Positions 51,174-60,243 of a stretch of 64,000 nt of DNA are shown here, piece by piece. This DNA comes from Thioalkalicoccus limnaeus (GTDB taxonomy: Bacteria; Pseudomonadota; Gammaproteobacteria; Chromatiales; Chromatiaceae). Below the pieces are notes generated by a model, which saw nothing but the letters and a program-made list of their open reading frames with translations, did no database searches and was not told the DNA's origin. Position numbers and translations under genes: made by a program. The DNA is taken from the NCBI RefSeq assembly GCF_041197575.1, contig NZ_JBDKXB010000012.1:36965-100964 (forward strand), written 5' to 3'. Each line of letters starts with the position of its first letter. Position 1 is the first letter of the stretch.

Positions 51174-52490
51174 TCAGGTCGGATTCGAGACGTCCCGCCC
51201 GCCGGCAACCTCGTCGCGGACCACAGTGACCAGGGCCGAGCACAGGGTCGCCAGTTGTTCATCGGTGATGACGTAGGGCGGCATCAGATAGACCAATCGA
51301 CCGAAGGGACGCACCCAGACACCGCGATCGACGAAACGGGGCTGGATTCGGCCCAGCACGACGGGATGCGCCAACTCGACGACGCCGATCGCACCGAGCA
51401 CGCGGACATCGACGACGCCCGGCAGCTCTCGGCACGGGGCGAGGCCATGGGCCAGCCCGCGTTCGATGCGGCGAACCTCGGCGGCCCAATCCTGGCCGAG
51501 GAGCAGCGCGATGCTGGCGTTGGCGACCGCGCACGCGAGCGGGTTGCCCATGAAGGTCGGCCCGTGCATCAAGACGCCGGGCTCGCCCTCGGAGATGACC
51601 TGGGCCACCTCCGCCGTCGCGAGCGTGGCGGCAAGAGTCAGGTAACCGCCGGTCAGCGCCTTGCCCAGGGTCATGATGTCCGGCGCGATGCCGGCGTGCT
51701 CGCACGCGAATAGTCGGCCGGTGCGGCCGAAGCCGGTTGCGATCTCATCGGCGATCAGCAGCACTCCATGTCGGTCGCAGAGTTCCCGCGCCTGGCGCAG
51801 GTAATCCGCGGCGTAGAAACGCATTCCGCCGGCGCCCTGGACGATCGGCTCGAGGATCAGCGCGGCCAGCTCCCGATGATGCTGGTCCAACACCGCGGCG
51901 AGCGCCGCGATGTCCGAGCCGCTCGCGGGTTCGCCGAAGCGGGCGGTGGGGGCCGGGGCGAACACCTGCTGCGGCAAGATCCCGCGAAACAGCCCGTGCA
52001 TCCCGGTGACCGGGTCGCAGACCGACATGGCACCCAGGGTGTCGCCATGGTAGCCGTTGCGGACCGCCAGCAGCCGGTGCTTTTCGGGACGCCCGCGCGC
52101 CCGCCAGTACTGGATCGCCATCTTGATAGCGACCTCGACCGAGACGGAACCGGAGTCGCAGAGAAAGACGCGCTGAAGCGGGGATGGCGTCAGGGCCACG
52201 AGGTGTTCGATGAGTTCGACGGCCGGGGCGTGGGTCAAGCCGCCGAACATCACATGGGCCATCCGACCGAGTTGATCTTCGATGGCTCGGTTCAGCACCG
52301 GATGGTTGTAACCGTGAATCGCGCACCACCAGGAGGCCATGCCATCGATCAGGAAGCGGCCGTCGGCCAACTCGATCAGGGTCCCCGAGGCCCGTCGGAC
52401 CGGAAAGACGGGATCCGGGGCGGCGGTTCCGGTGTAGGGATGCCAGGCATGGGCCTGATCGCGTCGGACGAGGTTGGTCGGGTCGGTCAT
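51174..52490 (-). CDS. bioA: Adenosylmethionine-8-amino-7-oxononanoate aminotransferase
   Basis: A 438-residue class III PLP aminotransferase of biotin synthesis that converts KAPA to DAPA with S-adenosylmethionine as amino donor. Features are AWHPYT near the N terminus, the substrate-site DGMASWWCAIHGYNHP, FGGLTHAPAVELIE, FLCDSGSVSVEVAIKMA, the PLP Asp in LIADEIATGFGRTG, and the PLP Lys in TLGKALTGGYL. AGGAG lies 9 bases before the ATG. Other bio genes are not in the window. It is divergent from glgA. Confidence 0.96.
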   Translation of the reverse strand: MTDPTNLVRRDQAHAWHPYTGTAAPDPVFPVRRASGTLIELADGRFLIDGMASWWCAIHGYNHPVLNRAIEDQLGRMAHVMFGGLTHAPAVELIEHLVALTPSPLQRVFLCDSGSVSVEVAIKMAIQYWRARGRPEKHRLLAVRNGYHGDTLGAMSVCDPVTGMHGLFRGILPQQVFAPAPTARFGEPASGSDIAALAAVLDQHHRELAALILEPIVQGAGGMRFYAADYLRQARELCDRHGVLLIADEIATGFGRTGRLFACEHAGIAPDIMTLGKALTGGYLTLAATLATAEVAQVISEGEPGVLMHGPTFMGNPLACAVANASIALLLGQDWAAEVRRIERGLAHGLAPCRELPGVVDVRVLGAIGVVELAHPVVLGRIQPRFVDRGVWVRPFGRLVYLMPPYVITDEQLATLCSALVTVVRDEVAGGRDVSNPT

Positions 52491-52675
52491 CGGTGTGGGC
52501 TCCTGTGTCGGGTGGTTGCGAGCGGGCGATGGGGTGGCCGATGTTGGGCGGTGCCCTCCCGCCCGTCGCGGAACTGCTTTACCATGGCAGCCCGAAGGTG
52601 TTCGATCCACCCGGGTCCGGGACGCAGAACCGACCAGGGCAGGCGGAATCATGACCCCGGTCCAGGACAGTACTC

Positions 52676-54844
52676 ATGGCCAAGAAGCCCAGCGAAAAGC
52701 AAGTCGTCGATCAGTCGGCTCGGTCCCCGCGCGAGGAGATCGAGCCCGGGGCTTCATCGGCGCATGATCGGTCGCCGACTCCACGAACCACGGTGACACC
52801 GTCCGCTGCTTCGGGATCCGCACCGGGTCGCGAGGCCCTGGCTGCGCAATCTGGCGCGTCGCCAATCGAATCCGCAGGTCGATCCGGGACAGACCCGGCC
52901 TCGGCCCCGCAAGTGGCGACCGATCGGGCACGGCCGAGTCGCGATACCGCGGCGGCCCAGCGCGCCGTGACGCCGAGCGAGCCCGAAGGGCGCCGCTCGC
53001 CAGAGCCGGCCGCGGATCCGCGAATGGAGACTGGTCCAGCCCGGCCGAGTCTCGCCCCAGCACCGGTCCCGAGCGACGCGACCCAGGCTCCGCGGCGCCC
53101 CGTCTCGGTCGCCATCGATGTCGCGAACGGCGACCCGGAGCGACCCCTGTCGGGCGCTGCACTCGTCGCCCCAGAAGGCGCGCGCCTGGACCGGCGACCG
53201 GCAGGTCGGCGGGCGGAGCCGACAGAAACACCCGCCGATTGGGTCGAGGCGGCCGAAACGGGCCGCTTGCCGGCGCGCCTCCTCACGGCGTCGGCGACGC
53301 CGGAACCGGCCGCCGAACCCGATCTCGCGGTGGCGATGCCGGCCGTTCCAGATCATCCGGCACGCCCGAGCCTCTTCATCGTCCAGATCACGCCGGAGAT
53401 GGCGCCTATCGCCAAGGTCGGCGGGCTGGCCGACGTCGTGTTCGGCTTGAGTCGCGAACTGGCGATTCGTGGCAATCATGTCGAGATCATCTTGCCGAAA
53501 TACGACAATCTCCGCTACGACCACATTTTCGAACTCCACGAGGTCTATCGGGATCTTTGGGTTCCCTGGTATGAGGCGGCGATCCATTGCACGGTGTTCT
53601 TCGGCTTCGTTCATAACCGCAAGTGCTTCTTCATCGAGCCGCATTCAAAAGACAATTTCTTCGGTCGCGGTAGCATCTACGGGTTCCCCGACGATGTGCT
53701 GCGCTATGCCTTCTTCTCGCGCGCGGCCATCGAGTTCCTGTGGCGTGCCGGAAAACATCCGGACATCATCCATTGTCACGATTGGCAGACCGCCTTGGTG
53801 CCGGTCTACCTCTACGAATTCTATCAGCCACTAGGAATGACGCATCCGCGCGTCTGTCTGACCATCCATAATTTCGCCCACCAGGGGCTGATCGGGGCGG
53901 AGCTGTTGCGCGCCAGCGGGCTGCATCGCCCCGACTACTTCTTCGATTACCATCGGCTGCGTGACAATCGCTATGCGAACGCGTTGAACCTGCTCAAGGG
54001 CGGTGTCGTCTATGCCAACTTCGTGACCACCGTCTCGCCCCGTTATGCTGTCGAGGTCAAGGATCAGGGGCACGGTTTCGGTCTCGAACCGACGCTGCAT
54101 ACGCATCATGTGAAGTATGGCGGCGTGGTCAATGGTGTCGATTACGACATGTGGAATCCCGAGATCGATCGCCAGATACCGGTGCAATACGGCGTCGATC
54201 GAATCGACGGAAAGTACGACAACAAGCGGGCGCTTCGCCACCGATTGATGTTGGCCGATAACGAGAAGCCGATCGTGGCCTTCATCGGTCGCCTCGACCC
54301 GCAAAAGGGCCTCGAATTGGTCCGTCATGCGATCTTCTATACCCTCGAAAACCGTGGCCAGTTCGTGCTGCTCGGCTCCAGTCCCGACCCGCGCATCAAC
54401 GCCGACTTCTGGGGTTTGAAACGGATGCTCAATGATAGCCCGGACTGCCATCTCGAGATCGGTTTCGACGAGGACCTCTCGCATCTGATCTACGCCGGTG
54501 CCGACATGATGTTGGTGCCGAGCCGCTTCGAGCCCTGCGGACTGACGCAACTGGTCGCGCTTCGCTATGGCACCATCCCGGTCGTGCGCGCGGTGGGCGG
54601 CCTGGCCGATACGGTGTTCGACAAGGACCATTCGTCACGCCCTTTGCACGAACGCAATGGCTATGTCTTTCAAGACTACGACTACACGGGTTTGGAGTCG
54701 GCCCTCGGTCGTGCGCTGGCCTGCTATTACGAGTACCCGGAACATTTTCGCGATCTGATGAAGAACGCGATGCGTTCGGATTATTCGTGGAATCGTCCAG
54801 GCCAGGACTATTTGAACATCTATGACTTCATCCGCGACAGATGA
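52676..54844 (+). CDS. glgA: Glycogen synthase with long disordered N-terminal extension
   Basis: A 722-residue protein. The GT5 glycogen synthase part begins near residue 231 (SLFIVQITPEMAPIAKVGGLADV) and has HCHDWQTALVP, LTIHNFAHQG, NGVDYDMWNP, FIGRLDPQKGLEL and PSRFEPCGLTQLVALRYG. The first 230 residues are Pro/Ala/Arg/Ser-rich, without hydrophobic core, and look disordered; typical GlgA is about 480-500 residues and starts at the synthase domain. The enzyme extends alpha-1,4-glucan from ADP- or UDP-glucose. A short GGA-type site precedes the ATG. The GH13 gene overlaps its stop by 4 bases. Confidence 0.93.
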   Translation: MAKKPSEKQVVDQSARSPREEIEPGASSAHDRSPTPRTTVTPSAASGSAPGREALAAQSGASPIESAGRSGTDPASAPQVATDRARPSRDTAAAQRAVTPSEPEGRRSPEPAADPRMETGPARPSLAPAPVPSDATQAPRRPVSVAIDVANGDPERPLSGAALVAPEGARLDRRPAGRRAEPTETPADWVEAAETGRLPARLLTASATPEPAAEPDLAVAMPAVPDHPARPSLFIVQITPEMAPIAKVGGLADVVFGLSRELAIRGNHVEIILPKYDNLRYDHIFELHEVYRDLWVPWYEAAIHCTVFFGFVHNRKCFFIEPHSKDNFFGRGSIYGFPDDVLRYAFFSRAAIEFLWRAGKHPDIIHCHDWQTALVPVYLYEFYQPLGMTHPRVCLTIHNFAHQGLIGAELLRASGLHRPDYFFDYHRLRDNRYANALNLLKGGVVYANFVTTVSPRYAVEVKDQGHGFGLEPTLHTHHVKYGGVVNGVDYDMWNPEIDRQIPVQYGVDRIDGKYDNKRALRHRLMLADNEKPIVAFIGRLDPQKGLELVRHAIFYTLENRGQFVLLGSSPDPRINADFWGLKRMLNDSPDCHLEIGFDEDLSHLIYAGADMMLVPSRFEPCGLTQLVALRYGTIPVVRAVGGLADTVFDKDHSSRPLHERNGYVFQDYDYTGLESALGRALACYYEYPEHFRDLMKNAMRSDYSWNRPGQDYLNIYDFIRDR

Positions 54845-56145
54845 CAATGAAAATATACAATCTGTTTCCGTTGCTCGCGGGCCCGGTGGTCCAGTGGACG
54901 CCACACCTCGAACGCGCTGCCGCGATGGGCTTCGATTGGATCTTCGTCAATCCGATCCAGACCACTGGACGCTCCGGGAGCCTGTATTCGATTGCCGATT
55001 ATTTCGCGATCAATGAGGCGCTGATCGATCCCGCCTCGGGCCTATCGCCGGAAGCGCAGGTGCGCGCGATGACCGACGAAGCCCGGCAGCTCGGCCTGCG
55101 GCTGATGGTTGATCTCGTCGTCAATCACTGTGCCTATGACTCGGCCTTGGTGCAACAGCGGCCCGCGTGGTTCGCGTACGAAGGCGGCGCCGTCGCGCAT
55201 CCCTATTGTGTCGAGGCCGATGGTAGCCGGGTGGTCTGGTCCGATCTGGCGCGCTTCGACCATCACAACAGCGCCGACGCCGATGGACTCTGGCACTACA
55301 CGGCGGAGATCGTCGATTACCTGATCGGGTTGGGCTTCACTGGCTTTCGCTGCGATGCCGCCTATCAGATTCCGGCACCGTTCTGGCGCAAGCTGATCGG
55401 CCGCTTCAAAGACCGCGATCCGGACCTGGTGTTCGTCGCCGAGACCCTCGGCTGTTCGCCGGACCAGACGCGCGAGACCGCAGCGGCCGGTTTCGATGCC
55501 GTGTTCAACAGCGGCAAATGGTGGGATTTCGAAAGCCCGTGGCTGCTCGAGCAATACGAGCTGACGCGTCAGGTTGCCCCATCTATCGGGTTTCCGGAGA
55601 GCCACGATACCGAGCGGCTGTTCAACGAGACCAACGGCAATGTCGCTGCGATGAAGCAGCGTTACCTGTTCGCCGCGCTCTTCTCCAGCGGCGTCCTGAT
55701 GCCGATCGGTTTCGAGTACGGGTTTCGTCGCCGCCTGCATGTGGTCGAGACGACACCGGCACATTGGGAGGCGCCGGCCGTCGATCTGACCGGGTTCATC
55801 ACCGGGGTCAACCAGCTCAAGTCGCGATACCAGGTGTTTCAAGAGGAGAGCCTGACCCAGCCGTTGGCGCACGCGAACCCCGCGATCCTGCTCCTGCGGA
55901 AGACCTGTCAGCGCGGCGATCGCCAAGCGTTGATCGTGCTCAACAAGGATCCGCACCATCGCCAGCGGTTCTACAACGATGATCTTTCCCGCTATGTCCA
56001 GGGTCCGTCGCCACTGCGCGATGTCTCGCCCGAGTGCCCGCAAGCGCAGGTGCCGATGCCTTTTTCCTTCGACCTCGAGCCGGGCATGGCGCGCATCTTC
56101 GTGACCGGCTCGTCGCGGGACCAGGTTCGACGCGCCGCGGTTTGA
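54841..56145 (+). CDS. GH13 alpha-amylase-family enzyme coupled to glgA
   Basis: A 434-residue protein that is essentially the GH13 barrel. Conserved regions are LMVDLVVNHCAYDS (region I), FTGFRCDAAYQIP (region II, nucleophile Asp), LVFVAETLGCS (region III, acid/base Glu) and GFPESHDTERLF (region IV, with His-Asp). It lacks a long C-terminal domain and any signal peptide, so it acts in the cytoplasm. ATGA overlap with glgA points to a role in glycogen or maltodextrin remodelling; debranching, transglycosylation or hydrolysis cannot be told apart. Confidence 0.85.
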   Translation: MTMKIYNLFPLLAGPVVQWTPHLERAAAMGFDWIFVNPIQTTGRSGSLYSIADYFAINEALIDPASGLSPEAQVRAMTDEARQLGLRLMVDLVVNHCAYDSALVQQRPAWFAYEGGAVAHPYCVEADGSRVVWSDLARFDHHNSADADGLWHYTAEIVDYLIGLGFTGFRCDAAYQIPAPFWRKLIGRFKDRDPDLVFVAETLGCSPDQTRETAAAGFDAVFNSGKWWDFESPWLLEQYELTRQVAPSIGFPESHDTERLFNETNGNVAAMKQRYLFAALFSSGVLMPIGFEYGFRRRLHVVETTPAHWEAPAVDLTGFITGVNQLKSRYQVFQEESLTQPLAHANPAILLLRKTCQRGDRQALIVLNKDPHHRQRFYNDDLSRYVQGPSPLRDVSPECPQAQVPMPFSFDLEPGMARIFVTGSSRDQVRRAAV

Positions 56146-56228
56146 TCGCGCGGCTCGCCTGAGGACAACCGGCGAGGGGCGCGACGTCGAGCGCCCAGTC
56201 ACCGGCCATCCGCTCGGATCCTCGTCGG

Positions 56229-56561
56229 CTAGAGGGCGTCTGTCTTGGCCGCCATCACGAAATCGTTGCGGTGCAGCCCCCTGATCTTATGCGACCACCA
56301 TGTGACGACGACGACGCCCCACTCGGTGGTGAGCTTGGGGTGATGGCCTTCGGCTTCGGCCAGCGCGCCGACCTTGTTGGTGAAGGCCAGGGCCTGGGCG
56401 AAGTCCGGGAACTCGAAACGCCGTTCCAGCTGCGCGATGCCGTCACGCGTCTCGACGGACCACGCCGGGATCTGCCGGCGCAGGGATTCGAGCTGCTCGC
56501 CGGTCACCCGCGGCGCGTCGGCACGGCAGGCATCGCATCGTTCCTGGGTCAGTTCGGTCAT
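56229..56561 (-). CDS. phhB: Pterin-4a-carbinolamine dehydratase
   Basis: A 110-residue PCD/DCoH protein that dehydrates 4a-hydroxytetrahydrobiopterin. The signature EGHHPKLTTEWGVVVVTWWSHKI has the catalytic His pair and the later His. The N-terminal LTQERCDACRADAPRV is typical of the proteobacterial branch. GAGGAGA lies 7 bases before the ATG. No phenylalanine hydroxylase gene is nearby, so it may serve molybdopterin or another pterin, as proposed for stand-alone PCDs. It is convergent with the GH13 gene and divergent from nifL. Confidence 0.92.
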   Translation of the reverse strand: MTELTQERCDACRADAPRVTGEQLESLRRQIPAWSVETRDGIAQLERRFEFPDFAQALAFTNKVGALAEAEGHHPKLTTEWGVVVVTWWSHKIRGLHRNDFVMAAKTDAL

Positions 56562-56727
56562 CTGCTCTCTCCTCGACGAATGTGGCGACTGGCCCACCGC
56601 CCGAATGCGGTGGGCTCAGCCCATTGCGTTTGGGTGCGTCCGGTTGGCATTCAAGGTTTTCGCCAACCGGGGCGGCTGCGGTGTGCCTCTCGATGAGGCA
56701 TGCTAGGCTCCGTCGCCGCGGGGGTGC

Positions 56728-56742
56728 GCACCTTTGTAGTGC
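56728..56742 (+). promoter_or_regulatory. Candidate NtrC-binding site upstream of nifL
   Basis: GCAC-N7-GTGC, the spacing of NtrC half-sites such as those at glnA. It lies about 110 bases upstream of the -24 element of nifL, a usual enhancer distance. Only one copy of good quality was seen. Confidence 0.4.
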
Positions 56743-56852
56743 TCGAGCGTGGACCGATGAGTCAGCGTGTCGGCACCGATCATCTCGAAAGAATCCGCGC
56801 GTCGCGACCGGAGGGCCCTGGCCGTCGACGATGGCGAGGCGCTGCCTGCAAA

Positions 56853-56869
56853 AGGCGCACAAATTGCAT
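56853..56869 (+). promoter_or_regulatory. Sigma-54 (-24/-12) promoter of nifLA
   Basis: AGGCGCACAAATTGCAT has GG at 56854-56855 and TTGCA ending the -12 element with GC at 56866-56867, the exact GG/GC spacing of sigma-54 promoters. Transcription would start near 56879, about 37 bases before the nifL ATG. This agrees with NtrC-driven nifLA in Klebsiella. Confidence 0.7.
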
Positions 56870-56915
56870 ATATTTACGGATCCCCGATTACCCCCGTATC
56901 ACCAGGAGCTGGATC

Positions 56916-58553
56916 ATGACCGCGAAAGGCTCGTCGGACCCTGTGCAACAGATGGTTGCTAACGCGTTGGCTGGCTTCTTGGCCGCGCCGCCGCCTGGGA
57001 CGCCGCCGGAGGTCATCGAGGCCTTGACGCTGGCCGGGGACGGGGTGGCCGATCCGTTGCCACCGCGGCTGTTCTTCGAGGCGGTCGAGCAGTCACCGGT
57101 GGCGATCTCGATCACCAACGCCCAGGCGATCATTCTCTATGCGAATGCGGCTTTCGAGGCGTTGACTGGTTATGCCAGGGCCGAGGTCATCGGCGAAAAC
57201 GAGTCGATCCTGTCGAGCAACGCGACACCGGCAAGCGTCTACCAGGCGCTGTGGCGGACGATCAAGCAGAAACAGACCTGGACCGGGACCCTGGTGAACC
57301 GGACCAAGGCCGGTGGGGACTATCTGGCGGAGCTCGCGATCTCGCCGGTCCTCGATCAGGATGGGGCGATCTGCTATTTCCTCGGCATCCACCGCGATGT
57401 CACCCGGGTGCACGAACTCGAAGCGGCACTGCGTCAGCAGAAAGCGCGGGTCGAGGCGGTGCTCGATGCCGCGCCGGTCGTCGTCGTGCTGCTGGATGAT
57501 GCGGGACGGTTGCTGCTCGACAATCAGGAGTATCGCAAGCTCCGCGGCGAGCTCGGCGACCGTGAGCCGATCGATCTCCTGCGCGCGGCGCTGCGCAAGC
57601 AGGCCGGTTTCGATCCGCTCGAGGCGGCGCTCGCCGAACGGGGCTTCAAAGACGTCGAGATCAGCTTGGAGGTCGCCGGCTCCGGCGGGCCGCGCTGGTT
57701 CGCGTGCTCGGGCAAGCCGGCCCACGAGCTCGAACCCAGTTGCCGCACCTTCTTCGGCAAGGAACCAGCGGGCGAGCGGCGCTTGCTGCTGCTCGCGAAC
57801 GACATCACGGCGCGGCGCCGGGAGATCGAACGTGCGTACTTGGAGAACCTGCGGGCGCGGCTCGCCGAGCAGCAACTCGGCCACACGATGCGCGAGGCCC
57901 TGGCCGCCGCCATCTACCAAATGCAGGGTCCGTTGAACCTGATCCAGGCGGCGGCCGAGATGCTCAAGGGTGGCGGCGGGGATCCACAGGTCCTGAGCGG
58001 CTTGTTTCAGCAGATCAGCGCCTCGGGTCACAAGGCCCTCGCGACCCTGCAGGCGGCCTTGCCAGAGCAGCCGCGCGAGGCCGGTCTGATGGTCAATATC
58101 AATGCTTTGCTGCGGCAAGTCTTGGAACTCGAGACCGATCAACTGCTCGCGGCCGGGATCGTCGTCGATTGGCAGCCGGCGCACGTGCTGCCCGAGATCA
58201 GCGGTCACAAGGACCAGTTGCGCGCGATGTTCAAGCATTTGATCGACAATGCGATCCAGGCCCTGAATGAAAGCGGGCGGACGCACCGCGAGCTGCGGAT
58301 CGCGACGCGCGTCGTCGACCGATCGGTCGAGGTCGTGATCCAGGACAACGGCCCGGGGATCCCGTCCGCGCAGCGTTACGCGGTCTTCGAGCCCTTCTAC
58401 ATCGGCTGGCGGCACCGCCGGGGGCGGGCCGGCATGGGGCTACCTCTGACGCAGGAGATCGTCAATCAACACGGTGGGTCGATCGAGATCGATCCCGAGT
58501 ATCACGAGGGCTGCCGCATCCGGCTGTATCTGACGGCGGTGGCCGAGGATTGA
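56916..58553 (+). CDS. nifL: Nitrogen fixation negative regulator NifL
   Basis: A 545-residue protein: PAS1 (residues about 50-165, EQSPVAISITNAQAIILYANAAFEALTGY; FAD-type in NifL), PAS2 (about 175-300), a central helical region where the kinase-like His box is not conserved (GHTMREALAAAIYQMQGPLN), and a GHKL ATP-binding domain (HLIDNAIQALNESG, QDNGPGIPS, GRAGMGLPLTQEIVNQHGG). NifL senses oxygen through flavin and fixed nitrogen through GlnK, and inhibits NifA by direct binding. AGGAG precedes the ATG. nifA follows within about 20 bases. No structural nif genes are in the window. Confidence 0.92.
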   Translation: MTAKGSSDPVQQMVANALAGFLAAPPPGTPPEVIEALTLAGDGVADPLPPRLFFEAVEQSPVAISITNAQAIILYANAAFEALTGYARAEVIGENESILSSNATPASVYQALWRTIKQKQTWTGTLVNRTKAGGDYLAELAISPVLDQDGAICYFLGIHRDVTRVHELEAALRQQKARVEAVLDAAPVVVVLLDDAGRLLLDNQEYRKLRGELGDREPIDLLRAALRKQAGFDPLEAALAERGFKDVEISLEVAGSGGPRWFACSGKPAHELEPSCRTFFGKEPAGERRLLLLANDITARRREIERAYLENLRARLAEQQLGHTMREALAAAIYQMQGPLNLIQAAAEMLKGGGGDPQVLSGLFQQISASGHKALATLQAALPEQPREAGLMVNINALLRQVLELETDQLLAAGIVVDWQPAHVLPEISGHKDQLRAMFKHLIDNAIQALNESGRTHRELRIATRVVDRSVEVVIQDNGPGIPSAQRYAVFEPFYIGWRHRRGRAGMGLPLTQEIVNQHGGSIEIDPEYHEGCRIRLYLTAVAED

Positions 58554-58572
58554 CCGCAACACGGCTTTGGCA

Positions 58573-60145
<1,573 letters not shown>

Positions 60146-60147
<2 letters not shown>

Positions 60148-60200
60148 CCGACCTCGGTCGAGGCGACGTAGGGCGGGAAAGCACAGCGCATCCCGCCATC
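60146..60200. repeat. Hairpin pair with REP-like palindrome between convergent genes
   Basis: At the nifA stop a GACCG/CGGTC hairpin (60146-60159) is followed by GGCGGGA and TCCCGCC separated by 12 bases (60172-60197). The second resembles an intergenic element common in gammaproteobacteria. Between two convergent genes it could end transcription from both sides, though no T-tract is present. Confidence 0.5.
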
Positions 60201-60243
60201 GGAGGCCGAGTGGCGCCGCTTGTTTCTGAATCGGTCCTATGGG

